Source: Chloroflexota bacterium (lineage in GTDB: Bacteria; Chloroflexota; Limnocylindria; QHBO01). From it: DNA of 6,810 bases. This document shows positions 1-5,883 of the stretch, in pieces (positions within the stretch are counted from its first letter, which is position 1; every line of letters begins with the position of its first letter). The notes beneath the pieces were generated by a model, which saw only the letters and a program-made list of their open reading frames with translations, ran no database searches and had not been told where the DNA came from. A program made the position numbers and the translations under genes. The stretch covers positions 1 to 6,810 of the forward strand of contig JAHWJN010000072.1 of assembly GCA_019348395.1 (NCBI GenBank). The letters run 5' to 3'.

Positions 1-32
1 GGCATCCGTCCAGTGTGCGCACGGGCCCTTAT

Positions 33-49
33 CGAGTCGTTACGGCTCG
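33..49. repeat. Small hairpin, 7-bp stem with TTA loop
   Basis: CGAGTCG at 33-39 pairs with CGGCTCG at 43-49 (one G-T pair), leaving a three-base loop. It is the outermost of three hairpins downstream of the M3 peptidase gene. There is no U-tract on either strand, so a terminator role is only a guess. Confidence 0.35.
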
Positions 50-75
50 CTTACTCGCAGGAGGGGTCAACCGGC

Positions 76-105
76 GGTGGAGCGTCGATCCCACGCCGCT
101 CCACC
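76..105 (-). terminator. Possible terminator hairpin (9-bp perfect stem)
   Basis: GGTGGAGCG at 76-84 is the exact reverse complement of CGCTCCACC at 97-105, with a 12-base loop. It lies about 110 nt beyond the stop codon of the minus-strand peptidase gene, where a 3'-end hairpin could sit. No run of T follows in the transcript direction, so it is not a classical intrinsic terminator. It could equally be a processing hairpin or a protein-binding dyad. Confidence 0.35.
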
Positions 106-162
106 CGTCCCACAGGTCAGCGCCTGGTGAGCGTCGGTGGCGGCGGCTTCCCGACCTCGTTT

Positions 163-179
163 GACCCGCCCCACGGGTC
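163..179. repeat. Small hairpin, 6-bp stem
   Basis: GACCCG at 163-168 and CGGGTC at 174-179 form a perfect stem around a five-base loop, about 37 nt downstream of the peptidase stop codon. It is the hairpin closest to that gene's end and may help end or stabilise its transcript. No U-tract is present. Confidence 0.35.
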
Positions 180-215
180 GCGGTCGGCGGTGGCGGCGAA
201 CCCCGGAACGGACCC

Positions 216-2171
216 TCAGGCCATTCCGCGCAATCGCAGGAACTCGTCCTGGGAGGGCTCCCGGCCCAGGAAGGCACGAACGAGGTCATCGGCGTCGCGG
301 GTGCCGTTGGGCTCCAGAATTTCGCGCCGGTACTCGGCACCGATGTCGGGAGAGACGACTCCCTCTCGCGCGAACCGGCCGAACATGTCGTCGCCGATGA
401 CCTCGGCCCACAGGTACCCGTAGTAGCCGGCGTCGTAGCCGCCCAACAGGTGTCCGAAGCCCGAGAGCATGAACGTCCCCTCCGGGTAGGGCATGCCGGT
501 CACCGCGTAGGCCCGGCGCAGGGCCGCGTCGATGTCGCCGACTTCGGGCTCCGCATGAATCGCCAGGTCGATCTGCCCGTAGAACGCCTGCACGCCGATG
601 TGGATGCCGGCGTCCAGCCATCGAGCCTGCCGCATGCGCTCCACCAGCTGGGTGGGAATCGGCTCACCGGTGCGCCAGTGGCGTGCGAAGCGCTGCAGGA
701 TGGCGGGCTGCCAGGTCCAGTGCTCCATGATCTGGGACGGGGCTTCGACGAAGTCCCACTCGGTCTCCCCGCCGGAAAAGCGCGAGTGGGCCGCTCGGCT
801 CAGGCTCATGTGCAGGATGTGCCCGAACTCGTGGAAGAGGGTCTCCACCTCGGCATGCTTGAGCAGCGCGGGCCGATCCGTCGAGGGCGGCGTGAAGTTG
901 GCGAGGATCGCGCTCACCGGTGGCACGCGCGCGCCCTCGGCATCACGATGGCCGATCTCCAGGGGGAAGGCGGCGGCGTGACCGAACTTCCCCTCGCGGG
1001 GATGCCAGTCCGCGAAGAAGTGCGCGAGGTGCTCGCCGCTGGCCCGGTCGATGATCTCGTACAGGCGAACGTCCGGATGCCAGGCGCGGGCATCCGGAAC
1101 CTCGCGGTAGTCGAGCCCGAGCACGTCGCCGGTCAACTCGAACATGCCCTCCATCACCGCGCCGAGCGGGAAGTACTCGGCGATCTCGTTCTGGTTGAGC
1201 CCGTACTCGGTGCGGCGCTTCGCCTCGTGCTCGTACCGCCAGTCCCAGGCCGTCACCGGGCCATCATGACCGCGGGCGTGCATCTGCTCGGCGAGCACGT
1301 CGAGCTCCGACCGTACCCGGGCTCCGAGACGAGGCAGGAGGCCCTCGTAGAAGGCGCGCACCCGCTCCGGTGCGCGGGCCATCTTGACCTCCATGGCGTG
1401 GTGCGCCCACGTCGGGTGGCCGAGCAGCTCCGCGATCCGATGGCGGAGGCGGAGCGCCTCCTCCAGGAGCGGCCGGTTCTGCGTCACGGCGCGGTTCCAG
1501 TGCTTTCGGAACAGCTCGCCCCGCCGATCCCGGTCATGGGCCTGGTCGAGGAACGGGTTGAGCTGGGGGTAGTCCAGCGTGACGCGGTAGGTGCCGTCTC
1601 GCGAGCCGGGACTGAGCCGGTCGATGTAGTCGTCCGGCAGGCCCTCCAGCTCGTCGCGCGTGACCTCGATTGCATCGGTGTAGTCGTTGAGGTTCCGACC
1701 GAAGGCGACCTCCAGCTCCACCAGGCGGGTCCGATGCCGCTCGAGCTCCTCCCGCGCATGGTCGTCGAGCTCGTGTCCCGCGCGACGGAAGTCGCGCAGC
1801 CAGTGCGCCAGCAGTCGGGCCTCCTCGCCGGCCAGAGCCGCGGCGGCACCGGTCTCGGCGAAGGCCCGCACCGCCTCGTACACGTCGCGCCGGAAGACCA
1901 GGGCCACGCGCCAGGTGCTCAGACGCTGCTCCGCCTCGATGCCCGCATCGCGGACGGCGGCGTCCGGGTGGCACTGGCCGAGAAATGCGCCGCGTCCGTA
2001 GCCGCGCGCGATGGCGGCGCCCGCCAGCTCGAGTGCTCCCAGGGTGGCCTCGAAGGTGGGGGAGGCCGAGGCAGCGACGACCCCCTCAACGAGCGCATCG
2101 GCATCACCCAGGGCGGCATCGGTCTCGGAGCGGACCGATTCGGCGGTGACGGTCGTGTAGTCGTATGGCAT
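216..2171 (-). CDS. M3 family zinc oligopeptidase (Dcp/thimet oligopeptidase type)
   Basis: Predicted cytoplasmic zinc metallopeptidase of 651 residues that would cut short peptides in peptide turnover. No signal peptide or membrane segment is seen, and the length is close to the usual 650-700 residues of the family. The HEFGH zinc motif is at 447-451 (H447 and H451 ligands, E448 catalytic). The third ligand is E476 in FVEAPSQ, 29 residues after the first His, as in thimet oligopeptidase. The C-terminal loop has H574, Y579, Y583 and Y586, with the +5, +9, +12 spacing of the family's substrate-binding His and tyrosines. The active site therefore looks complete. The frame is open to 2411, but the extension runs through the DUF202 gene in another frame and reads as non-coding. 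ATG at 2171 is preferred over ATG at 2180 because a TACCAT hexamer ends 7 nt before it. DUF202 lies 61 nt upstream on the same strand. Dipeptidyl carboxypeptidase versus endopeptidase activity cannot be settled from sequence alone. Confidence 0.93.
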   Translation of the reverse strand: MPYDYTTVTAESVRSETDAALGDADALVEGVVAASASPTFEATLGALELAGAAIARGYGRGAFLGQCHPDAAVRDAGIEAEQRLSTWRVALVFRRDVYEAVRAFAETGAAAALAGEEARLLAHWLRDFRRAGHELDDHAREELERHRTRLVELEVAFGRNLNDYTDAIEVTRDELEGLPDDYIDRLSPGSRDGTYRVTLDYPQLNPFLDQAHDRDRRGELFRKHWNRAVTQNRPLLEEALRLRHRIAELLGHPTWAHHAMEVKMARAPERVRAFYEGLLPRLGARVRSELDVLAEQMHARGHDGPVTAWDWRYEHEAKRRTEYGLNQNEIAEYFPLGAVMEGMFELTGDVLGLDYREVPDARAWHPDVRLYEIIDRASGEHLAHFFADWHPREGKFGHAAAFPLEIGHRDAEGARVPPVSAILANFTPPSTDRPALLKHAEVETLFHEFGHILHMSLSRAAHSRFSGGETEWDFVEAPSQIMEHWTWQPAILQRFARHWRTGEPIPTQLVERMRQARWLDAGIHIGVQAFYGQIDLAIHAEPEVGDIDAALRRAYAVTGMPYPEGTFMLSGFGHLLGGYDAGYYGYLWAEVIGDDMFGRFAREGVVSPDIGAEYRREILEPNGTRDADDLVRAFLGREPSQDEFLRLRGMA

Positions 2172-2178
2172 CGGTCGC

Positions 2179-2184
2179 ATGGTA
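2179..2184 (-). promoter_or_regulatory. -10 hexamer of a probable leaderless promoter for the M3 peptidase
   Basis: The minus strand reads TACCAT, then seven bases, then the ATG at 2171. This fits a -10 element whose transcript starts at or next to the start codon. No Shine-Dalgarno sequence lies before either candidate ATG and no convincing -35 box is visible. The hexamer overlaps the alternative ATG at 2180, so using it would exclude that start. Confidence 0.45.
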
Positions 2185-2232
2185 GCGTTCGAAGCTCGAC
2201 CCGACGGCCGCTGAAATCCTTCCGGGACGCAG

Positions 2233-2619
2233 TCAGCCGCTGATGACGAGCGCCACCGCGAGCACGAGCGCTGCCACGGCCACGCCGCCGGCCAGCGCCA
2301 CGTCCAGCTGTGCGGACGCGTGGAAGTCGCCGGTCTCGATCTCGCGCTCGGTGCGCAGGAAGCGGCGGACCGCGAGCAGCGACGCGAGCCCTCCCAACAG
2401 CACAAGGGCAACGCTGGTCGCCGTCAGGAAGAGCCCCCGGCCGGCGTCGTTCTCCACGATGAGCTGGCCGATGATGAAGCCGAGGCCGATGAGCGTCAGC
2501 GCCGTGCGCACCCACGCCAGGAGGGTCCGCTCGTTGGCGAGGTGGTCACGGACCGTCGCCGGGGCGGGTACGGTCGGTGGGGGCGGGTCCTCGGCGCCCC
2601 GGCTCGGATTGTCGTGCAT
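2233..2619 (-). CDS. DUF202 family small membrane protein (YidH-like)
   Basis: A 128-residue integral membrane protein. The N-terminal 20 residues are polar and proline-rich. The family signature follows as NERTLLAWVRTAL at residues 29-41. Three hydrophobic segments lie at about 35-52, 63-83 and 104-126, with a charged loop (RRFLRTEREIE) at about 85-95 between the last two. DUF202 domains occur in bacterial YidH-type proteins and in the membrane part of the yeast VTC polyphosphate polymerase complex. The bacterial function is not established, so none is assigned. ATG at 2619 is chosen over the upstream GTG at 2649 because a strong Shine-Dalgarno (GGAGGAG) precedes it at a normal distance. It is divergent from the PopT-like gene and lies 61 nt upstream of the M3 peptidase on the same strand, so read-through into the peptidase is possible. 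Confidence 0.85.
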   Translation of the reverse strand: MHDNPSRGAEDPPPPTVPAPATVRDHLANERTLLAWVRTALTLIGLGFIIGQLIVENDAGRGLFLTATSVALVLLGGLASLLAVRRFLRTEREIETGDFHASAQLDVALAGGVAVAALVLAVALVISG

Positions 2620-2622
2620 CGG

Positions 2623-2629
2623 CTCCTCC
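2623..2629 (-). promoter_or_regulatory. Shine-Dalgarno site of the DUF202 gene
   Basis: The minus strand reads GGAGGAG, then three bases, then ATG at 2619. This is the clearest ribosome-binding site in the window. It decides the start codon against the in-frame GTG at 2649 and contrasts with the leaderless-type starts of the neighbouring genes. Confidence 0.7.
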
Positions 2630-2640
2630 GCTCGGCGTGC

Positions 2641-2646
2641 ACGATA
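2641..2646 (-). promoter_or_regulatory. Candidate -10 element for the DUF202 gene
   Basis: The minus strand reads TATCGT 21 nt before the ATG at 2619. That would give a short leader containing the Shine-Dalgarno. No good -35 match is seen upstream. The site is back to back with the candidate -10 of the PopT-like gene at 2675-2680. Confidence 0.35.
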
Positions 2647-2674
2647 CACGCCCGCGAGTGAATGGAACGGCTGC

Positions 2675-2680
2675 TAGGCT
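2675..2680 (+). promoter_or_regulatory. -10 hexamer of a probable leaderless promoter for the PopT-like gene
   Basis: TAGGCT is followed by nine bases and then ATG at 2690. No Shine-Dalgarno sequence precedes that ATG. The arrangement fits a leaderless or near-leaderless transcript. No clear -35 box is seen at 16-18 nt spacing. Confidence 0.4.
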
Positions 2681-2689
2681 GCCGCTCGC

Positions 2690-3586
2690 ATGTCGCGCCT
2701 GCCGAGCCCGCTGATCCACCTCGCCCAGGGCCTGGCCATGGGCTCCGCCGACGTCGTGCCGGGCGTGAGCGGCGGCACCGTGGCCCTCGTGGTCGGAATC
2801 TACGAGCGGCTCATCCACTCGGTGCGAGCGGGTGCCTCCGGCATCTTCGCGGCCGTGCGCCTGGACCTGGCGGAGGCGCGCCGGCGGTTCGGAGAGGTCG
2901 AATGGGGCCTGATGCTGCCGCTGGGCGTCGGGATCGTGGTCGCCCTCTACATCGGCTCACGGATCGTGCCGCATCTGCTCGAGACGTACCCGGTGCAGGT
3001 GCGCGCGCTCTTCTTCGGCCTCATCCTCGGCTCGCTGTTCATTCCGCTGCGCCGGATGCGGCACATCGGCAGGCCCGAGCTCCTGCTCATGGCCGTCGCG
3101 GCGGTAGCCGCCTTCTTCCTGGTCGGTCTGCCGCCCCGGGCCATCGCGGACCCGCCGCTGCTCCTCGTCTTCGCGTTCGCCGCCATCGCCATCTGCGCGA
3201 TGATCCTGCCTGGTGTCAGCGGCGCCTTCCTCCTGCTGGTGCTCGGGATCTACGAGGCGACCCTCGGCGCCCTCTCGTCGCTCGACGTGCCGTACATCGC
3301 GGTGTTCGTCGCCGGCGCGGCGGTCGGGCTCGGGCTCTTCTCGAAGCTGCTCGAGTGGTTGCTCGAGCGCCACCACGAATGGACGATGGCCGCGCTCGTG
3401 GGTCTGATGGTGGGTTCGCTGCGGGCGCTCTGGCCGTGGCTCGGCGAGGATCGCGAGTTCCTGGGCCCGCCGGATGCCGGGTCGCTGGCTGTGGCGGTCG
3501 GGCTGGCCCTGCTCGGGGCCGCGGTCATTCTCCTGTCCGCCTGGATCACGCGCGAACGCCTCGAGGACGACCTGACCCCGCACTGA
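2690..3586 (+). CDS. DUF368 family undecaprenyl-phosphate translocase (PopT-like)
   Basis: A 298-residue polytopic membrane protein. DUF368 (PopT) proteins are known to return undecaprenyl phosphate, the lipid carrier of peptidoglycan and other wall polymers, to the cytoplasmic face of the membrane. The first signature, PGVSGGT, is at residues 24-30, preceded by GSAD and followed by a hydrophobic helix ending GIYERL. A related copy, PGVSGAF, is at 174-180, also followed by a helix ending GIYEA. The two halves therefore look like an internal duplication. A further family-type motif, GSLRALWPW, is at 242-250. Hydrophobic segments alternate with short charged loops throughout, and the length is normal for the family. 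The ATG is the first codon after the -10-like hexamer. The next gene begins 82 nt downstream on the same strand and encodes a peptidoglycan carboxypeptidase, which fits an envelope context. The transport role is inferred from the family. Confidence 0.88.
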   Translation: MSRLPSPLIHLAQGLAMGSADVVPGVSGGTVALVVGIYERLIHSVRAGASGIFAAVRLDLAEARRRFGEVEWGLMLPLGVGIVVALYIGSRIVPHLLETYPVQVRALFFGLILGSLFIPLRRMRHIGRPELLLMAVAAVAAFFLVGLPPRAIADPPLLLVFAFAAIAICAMILPGVSGAFLLLVLGIYEATLGALSSLDVPYIAVFVAGAAVGLGLFSKLLEWLLERHHEWTMAALVGLMVGSLRALWPWLGEDREFLGPPDAGSLAVAVGLALLGAAVILLSAWITRERLEDDLTPH

Positions 3587-3587
3587 C

Positions 3588-3635
3588 GCGGACTGCGACA
3601 TTCGTCCGGGGGCGGACTGGGGGTTTCGTCCATCG
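3588..3635. promoter_or_regulatory. Two tandem 24-bp operator-like dyads upstream of the SLH-VanY gene
   Basis: Two adjacent 24-bp units (3588-3611 and 3612-3635) share GCGGACTG, five variable bases, then TTCGTCC, and agree at 17 of 24 positions. Each unit is also a dyad, GGAC-N10-GTCC. In the first unit the arms extend to CGGAC/GTCCG. The array starts one base after the PopT-like stop codon. The two dyad centres lie near -70 and -47 relative to the predicted transcription start at 3669. That is where a dimeric activator would bind. The binding protein is unknown. Confidence 0.5.
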
Positions 3636-3661
3636 GCACCGGCCTTGCTGGCAGGTAGCCT
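3633..3661 (+). promoter_or_regulatory. Promoter of the SLH-VanY gene
   Basis: TCGGCA at 3633-3638 matches TTGACA at four of six positions. It is separated by 17 bases from TAGCCT at 3656-3661, a -10-like hexamer, which is followed by seven bases and then ATG at 3669. Spacing is canonical for the housekeeping sigma factor and predicts a start at or near the A of the ATG, meaning a leaderless transcript. The -35 box touches the second operator-like dyad. Confidence 0.5.
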
Positions 3662-3668
3662 CCTGTCC

Positions 3669-5171
3669 ATGGTTCTGCGTCGCGTTCTTCATCTCGCACT
3701 GGCCCTGGGGCTCATCGCCGGCGGCTCGCTGGCGGTAGGGCCGGATCCCGCCCGGGCGGCATCCTTCACCGACATCGCCGACTCGAAGTTCCGCGCGGAT
3801 ATCGAGTGGCTTGCGGCGGCCGGCATCACCTCGGGCTGCGGGGACGGCCGCTTCTGTCCCGACGGCCTGGTCACCCGCGCCCAGATGGCCAGCTTCCTCG
3901 TCCGAATGTTCGGGTATTCGGCGATCCCGTCCTCCGACCCGTTCGACGACGACGACGGCAACAAGCACGAGGGCAACATCAACCGCCTGGCGGCCAGCGG
4001 CATCACGGCCGGGTGCGGCGATCGTCGCTTCTGTCCGAACGGCATCGTCACCCGCGGCCAGATGTCGACCTTCCTGACCCGCGCGCTGGGCCTCCGCTTC
4101 GGCGCCGGCAACGACTGGTTCGCCGATGATGACGGCAACAAGCATGAGGCCAATCTCGACCGCCTCTTCTTCGCGGGCGTGACCCGGGGGTGCGGCACCG
4201 CGGCGGTGTGCCCGAACGGGTCGGTGACGCGCGGGCAGATGGCGGCCTTCCTGCACCGGGCCGCGGCGCCGTCTCCCATCGGCGCGCCGGGCATGTCCGA
4301 GCTCGTCACGCATCCCGCCCCGATCACGGTGCAGATTCCTGGTCCCGCGCGATACCGCGGCGTCGTCTTCAACGCCGATGCGTCGACCGCCACGCTGGCG
4401 AATCGGTTCGGCACCATCGTTCCCAGGGCCGCCACCGCCGACCGGACGGCGGTCGTCAGCGGAGTGCGGTACGCGCACCTGATCGACGGACCCATGGCCG
4501 GAAGCTGGGTCAAGGTCGACGGATCGCTGGCTCGGGCGGTCGGGCGTGCGCCGCGACCACCTGCCTGCCGCTACGACGACATCCTGACGGGCCGGCGGGC
4601 CTACGAGCAGCACGCCATCACCCTGCTCGACACCATCTACATGCTGCCGTCGACCTATGCGCCGACCGACCTCGTCGACACCGGCGGGCTCGGACTGAAC
4701 AGCGGCTACAAGGTGCGCACGGTCGTCGCCGCCGATCTGGCGGCCATGGCCCGGGACGCGCGAGCCGCCGGGGCGCCACTCCAGGTGGTCAGTGGCTACC
4801 GGAGCTACGCCACCCAGCAGGCGACCTTCAATTACTGGGTGAGCGTCGGTGGTTACGAGGAGGCGTTGCGCGCGAGTGCCCGGCCCGGCCATTCGGAGCA
4901 CCAGCTCGGGACGGCGCTCGACTTCACCTCGCTCGGCGGCGCGGCGCCGTGGAACTATGCCGACTGGGCCGCGACGCCGGCCGGCAGCTGGATGGCGGCC
5001 AACGCCTGGCGCTACGGCTTGCTGATGACCTACCCCAGGAACAAGTCGGCCGTCCACTGCTACGACTACGAGCCGTGGCACTACCGGTACGTGGGCCGGG
5101 AGCTGGCCGCTGCCGTGCGCGCGTCGGGCATGACCCTGCGCGAGGCGATCTGGGCGGCCTACGGCCCGTAG
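3669..5171 (+). CDS. Secreted SLH-repeat D,D-carboxypeptidase (VanY/M15 family)
   Basis: A 500-residue exported, wall-anchored zinc peptidase expected to trim the terminal D-Ala from peptidoglycan stems. A signal peptide covers residues 1-30, with a hydrophobic core at about 6-20 and likely cleavage after ARA. Three SLH repeats follow (about 33-82, 92-140, 151-198), ending in VTRAQM or VTRGQM. Each has a cysteine pair with identical spacing: C57/C63, C116/C122, C175/C181. Repeats 2 and 3 begin with acidic DDDGNKHE loops. A linker region (about 211-290) of unknown fold leads to the M15 domain (about 300-490). There SGYRSY (375-380) supplies the substrate-binding Arg R378, SEHQLGTALD (409-418) gives zinc ligands H411 and D418, and EPWH (468-471) gives catalytic E468 and ligand H471. 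The active site is complete. ATG at 3669 is chosen over an upstream TTG at 3645 because the -10 hexamer lies between them and a signal peptide begins directly. SLH domains usually bind wall polysaccharide; the canonical TRAE motif is altered here. Confidence 0.92.
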   Translation: MVLRRVLHLALALGLIAGGSLAVGPDPARAASFTDIADSKFRADIEWLAAAGITSGCGDGRFCPDGLVTRAQMASFLVRMFGYSAIPSSDPFDDDDGNKHEGNINRLAASGITAGCGDRRFCPNGIVTRGQMSTFLTRALGLRFGAGNDWFADDDGNKHEANLDRLFFAGVTRGCGTAAVCPNGSVTRGQMAAFLHRAAAPSPIGAPGMSELVTHPAPITVQIPGPARYRGVVFNADASTATLANRFGTIVPRAATADRTAVVSGVRYAHLIDGPMAGSWVKVDGSLARAVGRAPRPPACRYDDILTGRRAYEQHAITLLDTIYMLPSTYAPTDLVDTGGLGLNSGYKVRTVVAADLAAMARDARAAGAPLQVVSGYRSYATQQATFNYWVSVGGYEEALRASARPGHSEHQLGTALDFTSLGGAAPWNYADWAATPAGSWMAANAWRYGLLMTYPRNKSAVHCYDYEPWHYRYVGRELAAAVRASGMTLREAIWAAYGP

Positions 5172-5186
5172 GGTCGAGGATCGGCA

Positions 5187-5315
5187 CGCCAGTGCTGATG
5201 GCGGTTCGACGCCTGACGACCGGTCTCGGCCCGCGCCGGCCGTCGGATGCCAGCCTGAATGGCGCCCCGACACTCCTGGGCTGCTTCCGTCGTCGCGGAG
5301 CCAGCCAGGATGGCG
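5187..5315. repeat. Three-copy dyad GCCAG-N5-ATGGCG between convergent genes
   Basis: The 16-bp pattern GCCAG-N5-ATGGCG occurs at 5188-5203, 5249-5264 and 5300-5315. Each copy contains the dyad GCCA-N7-TGGC; the first extends to CGCCA/TGGCG, starting at 5187. Copies 2 and 3 also share GCCAGCC. Spacing between copies is 61 and 51 bp. They lie in the gap after the SLH-VanY gene. They may be protein-binding sites, small hairpins or decayed intergenic repeats. A short plus-strand frame (5198-5347) runs through them but is not convincing as a gene. Confidence 0.45.
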
Positions 5316-5349
5316 TTCAGCGGTGGAGCGAGCGCCCGCACCGCTGACG
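5314..5349. terminator. Hairpin, possible bidirectional terminator
   Basis: TCAGCGGTG at 5317-5325 is the exact reverse complement of CACCGCTGA at 5339-5347, around a 13-base loop. Allowing one bulged T extends the stem to 11 bp (5314-5349). It sits between the convergent SLH-VanY and DUF1761 genes, about 60 nt beyond the stop codon of the latter. Two further inverted repeats follow: TTGCC/GGCAA at 5351-5364 and GCCCGG/CCGGGC at 5373-5399. None has a U-tract, so intrinsic termination is only plausible. Confidence 0.4.
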
Positions 5350-5407
5350 ATTGCCCGGTGGCAAGTCACGCTGCCCGGGGCTAGACGCTCGGGCCGGGCG
5401 TCCCGGG

Positions 5408-5800
5408 TCACCGCCAGACCGTCACCACCATGGCGACGATGAGGAGCTTCAACAGCCAGTCGCCGGCATGGATCGCTGCGAGGGCACCCGGCACGTTCTC
5501 CCAGATCACCGAGCCGACCAGCAGGATGACGGGAAAGCCGATCCACAGGACGATCGCCAGTTGCAGCGCCTCGACCGCATCGGTCACGCCGATCGCCGCG
5601 ACGACGCCCGCCACGACGCTGGCGAGCACCAGGCAGCGCACGACCTCGATGCCGATCTTCCATGGTTGCATGCCATCGGACTCCGTCCCATCGCCGCGCA
5701 GGTCGACCACCCGGGCCGCGAAGACGATGTAGTAGGCGCTGCTGACGACGAAGACGACGGCCGCGGCGACGATGACGGCCAGGGGATTGAGCTCGGGCAT
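5408..5800 (-). CDS. DUF1761 family integral membrane protein
   Basis: A 130-residue protein with four hydrophobic segments at about 7-27, 51-70, 79-98 and 106-128, and a charged loop at about 30-50. Family-like features are NPLAV near the N-terminus (residues 5-9) and the pattern from GSVIWE (96-101) through HAGDWLLKLL (111-120) in the last helix pair. Length is typical for DUF1761. The biochemical function of the family is not known and none is assigned. The start at 5800 is chosen because the hydrophobic protein begins just after it and a weak purine-rich stretch (GAGAGGGA) lies just upstream. The 27-residue upstream extension to 5881 reads as non-coding and would overlap the start region of the divergent dehydrogenase gene. 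It converges on the SLH-VanY gene. Confidence 0.75.
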   Translation of the reverse strand: MPELNPLAVIVAAAVVFVVSSAYYIVFAARVVDLRGDGTESDGMQPWKIGIEVVRCLVLASVVAGVVAAIGVTDAVEALQLAIVLWIGFPVILLVGSVIWENVPGALAAIHAGDWLLKLLIVAMVVTVWR

Positions 5801-5871
5801 CGGTCCCTCTCGGTGCAGATGGATGGTGCTCCAAGGACGGACGCCATGGCCGAAACTCATCGCCGGCCCGA

Positions 5872-5877
5872 TACCAT
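5872..5877 (+). promoter_or_regulatory. -10 hexamer of a probable leaderless promoter for the SDR dehydrogenase
   Basis: TACCAT is followed by six bases and then ATG at 5884, with no Shine-Dalgarno. The same hexamer precedes the M3 peptidase start. It fits transcription starting at the A of the ATG. No -35 match is seen at 16-18 nt spacing. The ATG at 5876 overlaps the hexamer and opens only a three-codon frame, so it is not the start. Confidence 0.45.
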
Positions 5878-5883
5878 GCATCC

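Larger units (their letters stand above)
1..215. other. Gene-free hairpin-rich 3' flank of the M3 peptidase gene
   Basis: No recognisable protein or RNA gene is seen here. Open frames exist on both strands but have arginine/proline/serine-rich, low-information translations typical of non-coding GC-rich DNA. The stretch holds three perfect or near-perfect inverted repeats (33-49, 76-105, 163-179). It also holds a weak direct repeat with a 61-nt offset: 104-118 and 165-179 agree at 13 of 15 positions. It lies downstream of the minus-strand peptidase gene, so it is probably 3' UTR or terminator DNA, or the flank of a gene beyond the left edge. Confidence 0.5.

Noticed and set aside
13..423. Open frames at the left edge on both strands
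   Set aside because: They overlap the end of the M3 peptidase gene and have no recognisable protein features.
450..2243. A 597-codon plus-strand frame opposite the M3 peptidase
   Set aside because: It is the antisense shadow of a gene with a complete zinc active site, and no recognisable domain appears in its translation.
2172..2411. Upstream extension of the M3 peptidase frame to an ATG at 2411
   Set aside because: It would overlap most of the end of the DUF202 gene in another frame, and its translation is Ser/Arg/Trp-rich without family similarity.
2662..3738. A 358-codon plus-strand frame overlapping the PopT-like gene
   Set aside because: Arginine-rich, without membrane segments or motifs. 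The alternative frame carries both DUF368 signatures and a membrane topology.
5198..5347. A 49-codon plus-strand frame (ATG at 5198) between the convergent genes
   Set aside because: No ribosome-binding site or promoter is visible before it. The translation is basic and unremarkable and runs through the dyad repeats.
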